Below, piece after piece: positions 1 to 11,910 of a DNA stretch of 64,000 bases; the first letter of the stretch is position 1, and each line of letters starts with the position of its first letter. The notes beneath the pieces were generated by a model. The model had not been told where the DNA came from. It saw only the letters and a list, made by a program, of their open reading frames with translations, and made no database searches. The DNA lies in assembly GCA_013400115.1 (NCBI GenBank), contig VXBP01003494.1, positions 62,001 through 126,000 of the forward strand. The letters run 5' to 3'. Source of the DNA: Rhinopomastus cyanomelas (lineage: Eukaryota; Chordata; Aves; Bucerotiformes; Rhinopomastidae). The translations under genes and the position numbers were made by a program.

Positions 1-609
1 AGTGTCTGGAGAACTCAGTCCTAGAGGAGACTTTGAATAATAAATAATGCACAGATCTCCAGCACATACCTGTGCAAGTCTGTAATGTTACCTCCATTGC
101 TAAGGGATTATTTCAGATTACTTCAGAGTTAAGTTACATAGTAAAGATATTTTTCCTTAGCGTATTTGTATTGTAGCAAGGCTGATTCTTTTATAGATAT
201 ATTATTTTAGTGTGCTTTTGAAGCAGAATATATTGTATAATTTAAGTTATAAAATTGCCAATGGAGGAAGGTTGGGGTTTTGTTGAAACTGAGTCTTGTA
301 GAACTGAAAAAACTGAAATATAAATGAATCTGAAAACCTAACAGGCTGTTTGTATGCTGACAGGTACCAAATGATTGTAATGGTTATGCTTGCACAAATA
401 TACATTGTCAGAGAATTGTCTTTCTACTGTATCAATTATTTGTTGCTGCACTTGACAACCTCTCATCTCCTTTGCGCTGAAGATGCAGTATAATTGTTTA
501 AAGGCCATGTATAATGAATGTGAGCCATACTCCTTCGAGTTTTGAACTTTAGTAACTTTTGCTATTCAAAGGGTGTTATAAAGACTCTAATTTATCTATT
601 TTTCTGTAG
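1..609 (+). other. RPGRIP1L intron (partial)
   Basis: Intronic, AT-rich, unique-looking sequence that ends in the acceptor of the 610 exon. I see no repeat or gene in it. Confidence 0.7.
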
Positions 610-769
610 GATGCAGTACATGAGGTTAAACAAGAACAGCTAGCAGATGATGAGTTGGAAGAGATTGCTGAAGAAATTCCACAGCAAAATGGTCAACTGG
701 CACCTTTGCCAGAAATGCCAGTTACCTCTGGAGATGAGAGAAAACTAAATGAAGAATTTGAAATAGAAG
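610..769 (+). CDS. RPGRIP1L: RPGRIP1L coding exon (acidic linker)
   Basis: Internal coding exon of the ciliary transition-zone scaffold RPGRIP1L. The acceptor is TTTTTCTGTAG ending at 609 and the donor is GAAG|GTAGAA at 769/770. The exon is 160 nt, starts in phase 0 and ends in phase 1. It encodes about 53 residues rich in Glu and Asp (DDELEEIAEEIPQQ near the middle, then a Pro-rich stretch and DERKLNEEFEIE). The family has such an acidic, low-complexity linker before the C-terminal domain. The composition alone would not identify the gene; the assignment comes from the collinear downstream exons, whose phases fit. Earlier exons must lie upstream of this window. RPGRIP1L works at the ciliary transition zone with NPHP1, NPHP4 and RPGR-family partners (established knowledge). 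Confidence 0.85.
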
Positions 770-1882
770 GTAGAATTCATTTTTATTATTTTCTTAATAA
801 ATCTGTGTCTTTTTTTATTTTCTCCAGCATTACTTACTAGCAGTGGGAGCTGCCTCATTATGAGAAGCTTCATGACAGAAATGATATTCTGGTGTAGTGT
901 GTAGCTGAAACTGGGTGGTGGATATGGTGGTGTTATTTTCTTCCCAAGTGGAAACTGTATTGTAATTGAATGCAAAAATCTGGTGTCTGACCTAGATTCA
1001 TAAAATATTAAAGGAAACCTGGCTTCTATTTTAAATGTCTTTAGATTCTCCCTTAGAACTATGCTGTTGCAAAGACTATTTTAATGAATATGCTCCTTTT
1101 GTCTGCAGATAACAGCCAATGCTGATATTGGAAATTCTTTCAGACAGTGAGGGGGTAGTATGTCTTATCACATCTGTGACATAAAGTTGTTAGAGGCAGA
1201 TTCGTTTAAAGATCATAAAAGCCAGGTCATCCTGTTCCACCTCTGAGCTTAAACTGTTTATTGGTGAAAGAAACCGAGTCTACAAGACCATGTTTAAAAT
1301 AAAAGCATGAGCAGGATGCTAAAATTTTATGACCAGTGGTCTGCAGCTTCTGCATCAGAATTCACTAGAAAAATGGGAAAAACATGATGTCGAATCCCTT
1401 TTGTGTTTTTAAGTAATTTTCTCCAGAGAAAGAAGAGCTGAATGCTTTAGACAATAATCCACTTGCATGCAGAACTACTTAATTTTTCTTTTAGAAAGTA
1501 CATTCCTCTTTACATGTGCACAGTGTTAAATATAGTCAGAGGAAATCCACAAATTCAGGCCATATTCTTGTAAAAAGCTAACTGTTGTTCATACTGCAGT
1601 TCATCACAGGACTTAGGTCATTCCACTCATCAACTTTCATCTGGGAAACATTACATTTTTAGCAAATCAGAAAAAAAAACCAGTTGAGATGACTTTAAAG
1701 GTCATTGATTTGCCAATGTTAATCTTCTGCATGGAAGGGAAGATTTACCTGGCACTTATACGTTATTTATTACAAAAACAAATATATTGCTCTCAGGTTT
1801 CTCAGCAAGTCTCAGGTGGACTACAAATACAAGGAGGTTTAAGTACATTGATTTTTATCTTTTTTTTTTTTTTTGGATGAAG
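770..1882 (+). other. RPGRIP1L intron
   Basis: Intron between the two linker exons, with no recognised element. It ends in a T run of about 15 bases followed by an 8-nt purine-rich stretch before the acceptor. Confidence 0.75.
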
Positions 1883-1974
1883 ATGATAAACAAGATTCTG
1901 ATGCCATTGAATCTGTAAAGACTGACAGTGATGACTGTGTTTTTTCAAGTCCATTATCCAGGAATGTTAAAGAG
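1883..1974 (+). CDS. RPGRIP1L: RPGRIP1L coding exon (Asp-rich linker)
   Basis: A 92-nt exon that starts in phase 1, completing the split codon of the previous exon, and ends in phase 0 before a strong donor GAG|GTGAGT. It encodes about 31 residues, including DDKQDSDAIESVKTDSDD followed by a Ser-rich end and NVKE. The acceptor is unusual: a long T run (about 1860-1874) is followed by GGATGAAG, and the only AG that keeps the frame is at 1881-1882. The frame is also open through the upstream GGATGA, but the dinucleotide there is GG, so 1883 is the supported start. The acidic content continues the linker of the preceding exon. Confidence 0.83.
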
Positions 1975-2068
1975 GTGAGTTATTTATGGCAATTATTTGT
2001 GAAGTCTAAAAGAAATGTGTCGTGTCCTCTAAGAGTAACTTTGCTATATCTACAGGCAGATTCTAAGG

Positions 2069-2477
2069 TGTAGGGGAACATGAGTGCGTGAGCAATCAAG
2101 TCCTTATGCTGGAGGACTTTGTTAACAGTGGAATGCAGCAGGGGAAGGTTTTAGAGGCTGCACAAGGTGCAGGGCTGGACTGCCTGCTGTCTGCAGGTGT
2201 GTGGACAGCTAGCTTGTTCCAGTAAAGAACAGAGAAGTCTGTCATCTGACCAATAGCCCTGCCTGTGAGGCGGGCTGTGTGAAGTCTATATAAGTTAGTG
2301 GCTTTGTTTAATAAAGTGTTCATTCCTGGGTGTTCTTGTGTGTGTCACTTCGTTCTCGGATGATCCCAGGCTTTTGCGAGATCATATTGGTCCAAATGTG
2401 AAAGCCTGCTAGAGTTCCCATGAAAACGCCTCTCCACTGACCCTGGACTCCAGACGAGTAATTCATAGCTCGTTATA
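2069..2477 (+). mobile_element. Solo LTR of an endogenous retrovirus (class II/ERVK-like)
   Basis: A 409-bp block bounded by TGTA at the start and TATA at the end; the expected terminal TACA has one C-to-T change. It is flanked by a perfect 6-bp target duplication, CTAAGG (2063-2068 and 2478-2483). Inside, a TATA box TATATAAG (2287-2294) is followed closely by AATAAA (2310-2315), so the R region must be very short, as in alpharetrovirus-like LTRs; a U5 of about 160 bp follows. A 6-bp duplication fits class II (ERVK/alpharetroviral) integrases. No internal viral genes are present, so this is a recombined solo LTR sitting in an intron in the sense orientation. Confidence 0.85.
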
Positions 2478-4880
2478 CTAAGGAATTTTCAGTGAATGTA
2501 TGTTTTCCTGTTTCCAGGAAAATTAAACAACTTTGCACAGAGTGACGTTAACCTGACTGTATCTGTGCTTGTGATTTATAGGTGGTTGACTTGATTGAAT
2601 GTTGTTGAAATGACAGTTGTGTAAGTTTGAGGTTTTTAGTAACATGCAAATTTTGCATTTATTTTCTAGATCACCCATACTTTAATTTTTCATTCTGACA
2701 TGACAGTCAGAATTAATTTTTTCCATTAAACTCACTTTTTAATAAAGTTTGTCTGCAGTATCCAGTGGCTTCAGCATCCTCTTTTTTGTTTTTATTTGTG
2801 GGCATGTACAGCAATAGTCTTGTCCTGTTCATAAAACCAATTAGTGAGCATAACAAAATAACATGGTAAATAGTTGGAAAATTTACTTTCAACAGTATTT
2901 CAGTAGTATGATCCTCTAGAAAATATAAATATTTCTTCCTTTCAGATCTAGCAGTGACTGAACAAGCTTAAAAATATACAAAACGAGCACTTAACATTGA
3001 TTAAGGTATATGTAATGGTTACTTTGCTGGTCTGTCAGCCTTCTTTTAAAGGACCAAAGCTGCACTTTTATATGCTCTCAGTCTTACCTTTTTCAGTGTT
3101 CTGGACCAAACCTCCAGTTTGATTTTAATTTTTTTAATAATTTTTTTTCAAGGCTGGGTGTCGATCTTATACAGTTACTAGCAACAAGGAGCATACGAGA
3201 AATATTACCACTTTTTTAAGTTGTAGAAGGGATTTAGGTATGTTGCCATATGTAGAGGTAGAGGTAGACAGAGAATGTACTTTTGGAGTCAGAATTGCAT
3301 TGTTTGTGTGTAAAATGTTACAAAACTGTTTCACTGCCCCACATCACCGTTAAGTCAGACTACCATACAGTTGATCTACACATTTCTAGTTTTCTTGTAT
3401 TTTATTTTCTCAAGTCAAGGATTTTGAATGTAGATTCATTTGAAGTTAACAAATTTCTACCTCTCTCCATTGATCCGTTCCTCTGGTAACAAAGTACATG
3501 TTCAAGGAGGGTAGATAAGTCATCAAAAGCCATAAGCTATTAAGGCAACATGTTTGGTACAAACTATGTTGCTCAAATAAGCAGTAATGTATTTGAGATT
3601 GTGGGTTAATTATTGAATACAGCATGTGAAAAGCCTGATTGAATATGTGGGGGTTTTTTAAGATTAAAAAATCACTGCCTTTTATCTTTTGAGATTAATA
3701 TCCTGCTGGTAATCAAACACTGTAAATAAGACTTGTGATTTTTAGAGATCGTTATGCTAATTATCCTGTAAGTCTGAGTTGTATGCCAAACGGTTTAAGC
3801 CATTTAAGATCATGCTGTTTCTTTTTTGCATGTTGCAAATTAGACAGTTCATGGTTATTTTTTAGATATGTTGATCATAAAGGGTATCTAACAGATTTTC
3901 CAGTACTTAGCTGTACCACTTGCTTCTTTCTCTTTTCTTCTTGTCTATGATGTATAATTAATCATAGATTACTTCATTTTGTTTCATTTCATTTACAACA
4001 TTTATGAGCTTCACTTTGTCGGTATGAAATGCTTGTCCCCTTCTTTCCTTTCCAAAGTGGCGTAATTAGTGTTAGCATCTTTTTTAACAGGCTACATAAA
4101 GTTTAGTGGCTGGATTAAATCAAGTCATTAACATAATGTGCTATACAATTTGCCCCTATCTCTTTTCGTTTCCAGTACATCAAAGTGCCACAGAATGCCA
4201 GTGTAATTGGGCCTTGCTAGCTTGTCAGGTTCAGTCAGGCTGATGGCTGCCGCTTTTACTAGAAAGCTTCCAGGCATGATAATTAATAGAGAAAAGAAGT
4301 CTGAGAAATGTAAAAGTTTGGACAGTTCTCTATGAATATTTCATACATTTGAATAATCAGAAGTTAACATTATCAATTTGATGTATAATACATTGATTAA
4401 AAGCCTTGTTTCAGATCCTCAAAATAGGCTGGGAATTTGCATTTCCTTTGGCATGGTCTTTATATTTTTAAAAAATAGAGAAGAAAAAAAATTCTTTTCC
4501 ATCCCCTCCCCCCTTTCACCCCTGTGTCTACACTTTATCCTTACAGGACATAGTACAGCATTCAGTTGGCACAATAACATTTACTGCTGTCAGCTTCCAA
4601 GTCGTTTAAAATGTGCCTGTAAGGCAGTTACTGGCAAAACGAGTTTATTCGGTGGTGATCTCCCTTGCCCATAGCTGTGTTCATGTCTCTCTCTCTATGC
4701 AGGTACTGTGAGGACATTACCTAGTGCTAACAGCACTTTGTTGAGAACTGGCATTACAGCCTCCTGTACATTAAAGTCCTGGGGTCAAATTAATTTTGAC
4801 ATGAAAATCTCTCTTAACACTGTTACAAAGCAATCTCACTTACTGTGATTGTGCTACTAACTAGGCACTGTAGTGCCTAG
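2478..4880. other. Intronic sequence without recognised features
   Basis: AT-rich, no clear repeat or coding exon. At its end, 4861-4880 is a near-perfect palindrome (9-bp arms around GT) that abuts the 5' end of the next CR1. Confidence 0.6.
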
Positions 4881-5699
4881 TGGATGAGGGAAAAGCAGTG
4901 GATGTTGTCTGCCTGGACTTCAGTCAGGCATTTGATATCATTTCCCACAGCATTCTGCTGAAGAAGCTGGCAGCTCACGGCTTAGATGGATGGACTCTTC
5001 ACTAGGTTAAAAACAGAGAGTTCTAGTGAATGGGATTAAATCCAGTTGGCAACCAGCCACAAACAGTGTCCGTCGGGGCCCAGTTTTGGGACCAGTGTTG
5101 TTTAACGTCTTTATTAATTACCTGGATGAGGCGATTGAATGCACCCTTAGGAAATTTGCAGGTGAAACAAAATTAAGCAGGAGTGTTGATCTGCTTGAGG
5201 ATAGGGAGGCACTGCAGAAGGATTTGTACAGGGTGGAGCGATGGGCTGAGGCCAATGGGATGAGGTTTAACAAACCCAAGTGCTAGGTCATGAACTTCAG
5301 CCACAACAACCCTCACCAGTGCTACAGGCTTGGAGAGAAGTGGCTGCATTGCTGCCTGGCAGAAAAGGACCTGGGGGTGTTGGTTGACAGCTGGCTGAAC
5401 AGGAGCTAGCAGTGTGCCCAGGTGGCCAAGAAGGCCAATGGCATTCTGCCCTGGATCAGGAACAGTGTAACCAGCCAGGAGTAGGGAGGTGATAGTGCCC
5501 TGTACTGTGCACTTGTGAGATCACACCTTGAGTACTGGGTCCAGTTTTGCATGTTGCATGTTTTGGGTGCCACAGTATCAGAAGGACATTGAGGGGCTGG
5601 ATAGGTTCAGACAAGGGCAGCAAGGCTGGGAATCGGGCTGGAAAACAAGTCCTTGTGGAGGGGTCTAATAGCATACCCTGAGGGAACTAGGGTTATTTA
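4881..5699 (+). mobile_element. CR1 LINE, 5'-truncated, first part
   Basis: Decayed CR1 ORF2 (reverse-transcriptase part). Recognisable pieces are DVVCLDFSQAFDIISHSIL near 4896, GPVLFNVFINYLDEAIECTL near 5090, and a degraded FADDTKL box that reads FAGETKL. It is broken by stops and frameshifts. It belongs to an older CR1 group, also seen at 44404 and 52915. It continues after the hAT insertion, at 5969. Confidence 0.9.
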
Positions 5700-5707
5700 G
5701 TCTAGAG
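5700..5707. repeat. hAT target-site duplication, left copy
   Basis: GTCTAGAG directly left of the transposon end, identical to 5961-5968 on the right. It fits the NTCTAGAN preference of Charlie-type hAT elements. Confidence 0.9.
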
Positions 5708-5960
5708 CAGGGGTCCTCAAACCCCGGCTTGCGGGCCGGATACAGCCCCTCATGGTGTCCAATCCAGCCTGCTGGTATTTAGCCCCCCCAACTGCCGAGC
5801 AGCCGCAGTTTGCTTCTTTCTGCCAACTGTGTGGCCAGGGTGAGGCGTGCGGCTCGCTGTCTCTCCCTCCCACTCCCAGGCAGGACAAACTACAGCCCAG
5901 CCCCCAACACTATCTGAAGGACAGTACCCAGCCCCCGTTTAAAAAGTTTGAGGACCCCTG
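5708..5960. mobile_element. Non-autonomous hAT DNA transposon (MITE-like), nested in CR1
   Basis: A 253-bp element with perfect 15-bp terminal inverted repeats, CAGGGGTCCTCAAAC (5708-5722) and GTTTGAGGACCCCTG (5946-5960), flanked by identical 8-bp duplications. An 8-bp duplication and CAGGGG-type ends are diagnostic of the hAT superfamily (Charlie/Ac-like). The interior is GC-rich, codes for no transposase and includes GGGCCGG-like stretches near both ends. Removing it and one duplication copy restores a continuous CR1, so it inserted after that CR1. The ends resemble vertebrate Charlie-like hATs; I cannot name the family from memory with certainty. Confidence 0.9.
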
Positions 5961-5968
5961 GTCTAGAG
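5961..5968. repeat. hAT target-site duplication, right copy
   Basis: GTCTAGAG directly right of the transposon, identical to the left copy. Confidence 0.9.
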
Positions 5969-6297
5969 AAAAGGAGGCTGAGAGAAGACCTTCTTGCTCT
6001 CTACAACTACCTAACAGGAGGTTGTAGCAAGGCTGGTGCTGGTCTCTTCTCCCAGATTAGTAATGATGAGATGAAATGTCCACAAGTTGCATCAGGGGAG
6101 TTTCAGATTGGATCTTAGATAGAAGTTCTTTCCTGAGAGAGTGGAACAGGCTGCCCGGGGAGGTAGTGGAGTCACCATCCCTGGAGGTGTTTAAGCACTT
6201 GAGGCCTTGGTCTAGGGGTGAGGGAGATGTTGGGATGAGGGCTGGACTTGGTGATCCTGGAGGTCCTTTCCAGCCATGGTGATTCTGTGATTCTATG
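5969..6297 (+). mobile_element. CR1 LINE, second part with 3' end
   Basis: Resumes the CR1 interrupted at 5699. It holds the C-terminal ORF2 remnant (WNRLPGEVVESPSLEVFKHL, near 6140) and the 3' tail GGTGATTCTGTGATTCTATG. Confidence 0.9.
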
Positions 6298-8752
6298 CTG
6301 GTCAATGAAATTTGTTTGGACAAAGGTGGAAAGGTGTAAAGCACAAAGCTAGTGTATAGCAAAGCAAGGAGTACTTTTCCTTCTCTCTTTTTTGTACAGT
6401 TGAGTACAATTAATTCACTGAAATAGACCTTTCCCCTTCAAGAGAGCTGCATTCATTGGAAGAAAGGAAATTACTTGGACATTGTATTGCAATTTCAGTT
6501 TTTTTACTGTCCTGGTTTCCCTTTACATTTTCTGCAGGACTGGTGGTGTGCTGCAAGGATATTTCTGAGTGCTCAGCGCTTTCCTTAAACTGGCTGGTGG
6601 TGAATAGCCACTCTGGATGTAGACGGTTGGGGTTTTAGTCTTACCTTGTGCTGCTGAGTTGGTTTGATTCAGTTGTGCAGAAATACTATACTGCCATATT
6701 CTCTTAGTCTTGTCTAGATACAGGTTGTCTTGTGCTTTTCTTCCATAAGAAGCTGGGCAAGTAAAAGTGTCACAGCAGCATATTTAATAAGAAATAAAAT
6801 TCCTGAATCAGAACTACCTCATCAGAGTAAGATATAAGTAATGTAGGGAGTCTTTGTAGTCAGTCTTTATAGTCACTATTTTCAGAGGCCACTGATGTGT
6901 CTAAGCATTTACCAGTCTCCATCTTTAAAGTGATCATTTGCTATTATGGTCACTATTAGACAGGAATAAAGTGAAAGAACATTTCAAGCATGCAGGAAAG
7001 ATCTAAGTGTCTCTTACCACTGATAAAGTTTGAGATGGCAGTAGTTTTGACTAGGCAGTACACTGAAGTGATGGATTTACAACTTCCAGCGCTTGTCAGA
7101 TATGCTTTGAAGTAATAATCAGATGCATGTACTACAAGTCATTCTTCTCGATGGAAGAACTGAAAGAAGAATGAGAAATAATTCAAACAAAATACACCCC
7201 CTAACAACAACACAACAACCCAAACACCCGCATTTACAATTATTCAAAACAAAAGTTATTAGGTAACCAACCCATTCATTTTTAGTGAAGAAAATCAGTT
7301 AGTTAGAATTTTTAAATTGGGCAGAATCTCAGGTTTAAGACTGCGTGCATGAACAGGAGATATTTTTAATCTAGCTGGTAGTATTATTCTGTACTTATGA
7401 GTGTGAATGCTCCTCAGTCACTTACATGAGAGACTGTTTATCAGAGCTCATTGATGTGGGAGTAAGTTACGGTGACATTATAAGTAGAAAGAAATGTTTC
7501 CAACTAGAGATGTGCAAAGCAAATGATGGGATTTTGAACTAAATTTGAGATATCTCTTACCAAGCATAATTTTTCTCACATGGTAAGAGAGAATCAAATT
7601 CCTTTCATTTTTGCAAGCTATTTGGTGGAGTTGGGGAGGACAACTCCACCAAAAGTATCGGATGGGAAGTATTAAAGTTTTAAATTAAAAGAACAGCTGT
7701 ATCTAAAATGTGCCATTTGAGACTGTTTTTTCGGTGCAGATGCACTCTTAACAAGTGAAAATGCTATACTGAGAGTTCTGCATGCCTCCCACACTAAGGA
7801 TATTTTCTCTGGATGCATTAACTTTCAAATACAGATTTTTAAAATTGAAGTTATTTTTTAAGTCAAACCACATGTAAAAAACTATGTGTATCACTATATA
7901 CAGCAATCCCATTCTTTGCATTTGTTTAGTTTTTTACATATTTAATCTCATTTCTGAAACTAAATACTGCCATGCTTTTTCATGAACAGAGTAAGAACCT
8001 CTTTTTACCAAGACACATTCTGTCTTTCACACTTATTTACTGAAGGATCATGCGTCATGTTGAAATGAGTGGTAATTGTACGTTTGCAGAGCATTTGAGT
8101 TACCTAATTGTGTGACTAGCTGGTACTGATATGTCTAACTGGCTCTGAGATTTGATGAAGTGGATATTTGGGTTTCATTTTATCTGGTGGTATATGAAGG
8201 TGGGGATGTAAAGACATAAGTGTCCTCTGTGAGGTAGAGCTGAGCCTGCAGTGCAGACTGGTATAGGACTGTGCCAGTATTGGTTCTGTAGCCTTCCCCA
8301 CTTCCTGGAGAGAAAATTAAACAGAAAGTTAAGGAAGTTTGTACCTTACCAGGCAAACAGCTCCAAGTATTTTTTTTTTTTGTATTTATCATTCACTACA
8401 AACAATTTATCTTTAAAAGCTGTTAAAAGAGACAGTGCCCCAGCAAGCTTCAAAAAGATATTATTTAAAACTATTCAACATTAGGAGAAATATTGAACAA
8501 TTTTATGTTTATTCTTCAGAAGGCCAGCTAAGGGAAGAAAGAGTGTTATTCAGGTTTATCAGAAGATCCATTATGAGCCAAGCACAAATGGACTGTCATC
8601 CATTCAGATGCACTGTCATCATGGCTGTTTCTCAATGCTTTGAAAGCACTTAGTATTCCTGATTTTAATATGTGTGTCCAGTCTCTCAGTTAGAGGAAAT
8701 ATTTCATATTTCGTTTTAAATACTGAATATAAAGACTAATTGTATTCCTATC
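6298..8752. other. Intronic sequence without recognised features
   Basis: AT-rich unique sequence. A short AC-rich stretch lies near 7190-7230 and a T run near 8370. No exon with fitting splice sites was seen. Confidence 0.55.
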
Positions 8753-9430
8753 AAAGGGATCTTGGAGTTGCGGATAACAAACTAAAAATGGATCAGCAAT
8801 GGACTCTTGTGGTCAAGAAGGTCAATAGCGTGTTGGGATGAATCAAGAGGAGTGTCTAGCAGATCAAGGGAAATTATTCTACCTCTTTATTCTGCTTTAG
8901 TCAGGCCATACCTGGAATCTTGTGTCCAGTTCTGGTCTCTCAGAGGGATAGAGAATTAACTGAGAGAGTTCAACACAGAGCTACAAGGATGATTGAGGGT
9001 CTGGAACAACTGCCTTATGAAGACCGAGAGATTGATAACTTTGGGACTTTTTAGTTTGGACAAAAGAAGTCTATGAGGGGATTTAATTACTGTCTATAAA
9101 TCCATGGGGGTGGGTGCCAGGAAGAAAGGAATCCTCTCTTTTCAACTGCATCAGGCAGTACAAGGAGTAATGGATGTAAGCATGAACACAGGAAGTTTCA
9201 CCTCAGTATAAGGAAAAACTTCTTCGCAGTCAGGGTTATTAAATATTGGAAGAGATTGCCCAGAAAAGCTGTGAAGTCCCCTTCTGGGGAGGTGTTTCAG
9301 ACCCGGCTGGATGTGGTTGCGTGTAGTTGATTTAGGCTTTTTAGTCAGTTACGCTTTTCAGTAGATTGTATCCTGCTTGAGCAGGAGGGTTGGACCTGAT
9401 GGCCTTTGAAGGGCCCTTCCAACCCTAATA
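8753..9430 (+). mobile_element. CR1 LINE, 5'-truncated
   Basis: About 680 bp of decayed 3' ORF2 and 3' UTR. It starts at a segment equivalent to RDLGVLVDNKLKMDQQ and ends GGGCCCTTCCAACCCTAATA. Several frameshifts suggest an old copy. Confidence 0.88.
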
Positions 9431-11726
9431 AGCTGTGCAAATTGTGTAAAATCAACCAATATGTGGAAAGTGATTGCTCATGCCAAACTATCCATTTGTC
9501 ACTGGAATAGTACCTAGTGACACCAAAGCTTAAAGAAAAGAAACAGCCGAGAAAAATATTTAAATAAAATTTAAATAACAGACTTCAGTCCACATCACAG
9601 AAATGCAAATGGTTGTTTAAAAATTCATTCCCAGCATTTATCTGATGTTACATATATTTTCAGTACGGCCATATAACACCAGTCGGTGGGTGTTAGCAGT
9701 GAGATATGGCCTGCTCGTTGTGCTGTTCCTGAGCAGATCCATATTTTTTGATTGTAAATGTATTTGTTTAGAACACAATCAGCTTGTGTTCTCCTCTGTA
9801 TATGCTTTGTTGGTGTTCAATATTAACAGAACTACTCCTTCAAATATTCTGGACTGTTAAGCTCTGAAGAAATTTATTATTTTTTCATACAATTTTCTGA
9901 TAGTTATGACTCAGTCATTTGTTTCCTTATAAGTTAGGGAGCAGAATACCTGGATTTACCTTGCTATCATTGAGTAACTGTGATATTCTTACCCTATGGA
10001 ATGCAATTACAAGTATTACATATGTCAAACAAATTTTAAGATATGTAAAAGTAATACGTGGTAACACAGGATATTGTGTTTGGACTTGATTCATAAACTA
10101 CTGTCTGTGTACAAACTACTCTGACATAGCTGCTAAATACTTTGGGGCAAGCAAATCCACTCAGCATATCACTTTAAATACAGCTGCTGATATATCTGTT
10201 CAACACAAGAAGAAAAGTGTTGTTTCTGTAGTAAAATTAGACAATAGAGCCAATTTCATTTTTTATGCATGTGACTGTAGAGTGCTTGAGGTTATTAGTT
10301 GAAACTGAGTAACCTTTCCAGGCTTTCATCTCTTCCTTTTCAAATTTGAATATGAAAAGCATATTCAAGTCAAAGACCATCACTTTAATGACATTTGGCA
10401 GTCATTTGATTTATTAGATTTTAGAAAAAAAAAATTTCCTTTAAATATTTCATCATTCTATGCTAATCCCAGTAATATTGCCAGCTGAAGCCGTGTACCT
10501 GTATTAGTGGAGACAGAATGGTGTGGAATTTTCTCTGTCATCCTAGTAAAATTTCCATGAATCTACTGAATAATAAAACAACCTTATTGAAATATTCAGA
10601 TTTGGGTTTTTAGTTAAAGTGTCTTAGGATACATAATAAAAGGGAATGTCTTTTGAAAGGAGGGGGTAAAATTACTTCATCAAATATTGAAAGAGTGTGA
10701 CAGGAATGGAAATAGTTCCTTGTGATGGATATTTTTACAATAGGATACACCTGCTTTTCACTTTGATTAATTATATTATTTGCTTGGAAAAATACAAGCT
10801 ATCTCCATACTAAATTACAGTACTAAATTACATACTAAATTACTTGCAGTTCCAACACTGAGTCTGGAAAACTAATCTTTTCAATATTAATATTTTAAGT
10901 TTACAATCAAAAATTGTCAACATATTTCCATGTAGGGGAAATATTTTTAATAAAGCTTTAAACTTGAAAAGAGAGAAGTAAAGAAAAATATATATTTGTT
11001 GACGTTTCTGAACTCCCAACATGCTCTGTTTGCTCTTTGAAGAATTTAATCTTTGAGTACTCACCTGTGTACTCCCAATTTGAAGCCACAGTGGCTTTTC
11101 TTTCTTTGAATTGCAGTTACCTAAGGAAATATTTGTGACTCTTTCTGTCAAGTCTGACATTCCCACTTAAATACACAATATTTGAGTTCACTGGAAAAGT
11201 GCAAAATATTAAGCTGAATACAGTAGTGCTTCACATGCCCAACTTCTTGACGACTTAATGGGTGTTTATGTAGGTATTTGCAGCCCGGTCTGCAGCAGGC
11301 GCTGAGTAATGCTTCTCTTCCATTTGGAAAGCTTTGGTCCCTAATATTGCTGAGACTATTTCAAGCAGTTGCAGCATCAAGATACAAATCACTTTGCTAT
11401 GTATCTAAAAATAATGGCGAACGTAACGTGTGGTAGCATTTGTGCATGAAGATAACTTGAACATAATCTTCTCCAGCAGAGTACAACTAATGCGCAAATC
11501 TTACCAACACTGAGTGTAAATCGGTGTCTGTTGCGCCAATATTCTTAACATGCTTAACAACCCTAGGGCTGTAGAATCTCTTTGTGTTTGTGCCAGAATA
11601 AATCAATCAATATTAATGATGCCAAAATAGCCAGTGATCCCAATGCAGGTTTGTTTGCTTGATGTGGGTTAACACTTCAAGAAACACATGATAATCTGTG
11701 TGGTGTTTATGCTTTGTTTTTAAAAG
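9431..11726. other. Intronic sequence without recognised features
   Basis: AT-rich, no repeat family recognised. It ends in the acceptor of the 11727 exon. Confidence 0.55.
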
Positions 11727-11910
11727 GCAACAGAAAAAATACGGATTGAAATTATATCCCTGGGTCTTACTGCGTCACGAATTGCATCAGATGAAACTAT
11801 ACAGCGGCTGTTTGTTGAATGCAGATTATACAATTTGATTGCAGAGGAGACTCCACTGTCACTTCCTAAACCAACAGGTGGTCAAAGGATTCACTATAAC
11901 TATAGCAATG
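11727..11910 (+). CDS. RPGRIP1L: RPGRIP1L coding exon (start of RPGR-interacting domain)
   Basis: A 184-nt exon, phase 0 to phase 1, with acceptor TTTTTAAAAG at 11726 and donor AATG|GTAAGT. It encodes about 61 residues beginning ATEKIRIEIISLGL, with the motif TIQRLFVECRLYNL, then EETPLSLPKP and a C-terminal HYNYSN. I recognise this as the beginning of the C-terminal C2-like RPGR-interacting domain of the RPGRIP1/RPGRIP1L family: a beta strand with alternating hydrophobics, a conserved RLFVE segment and a conserved LPKP followed by YNYSN. It is the most diagnostic exon in the window. The paralogue RPGRIP1 is the alternative, but the wording of this and the next three exons fits RPGRIP1L better. 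Confidence 0.93.

Noticed and set aside
1689..2073. Open frames around the 1883 exon as independent small proteins
   Set aside because: They are read-through of intron sequence around the RPGRIP1L exon.
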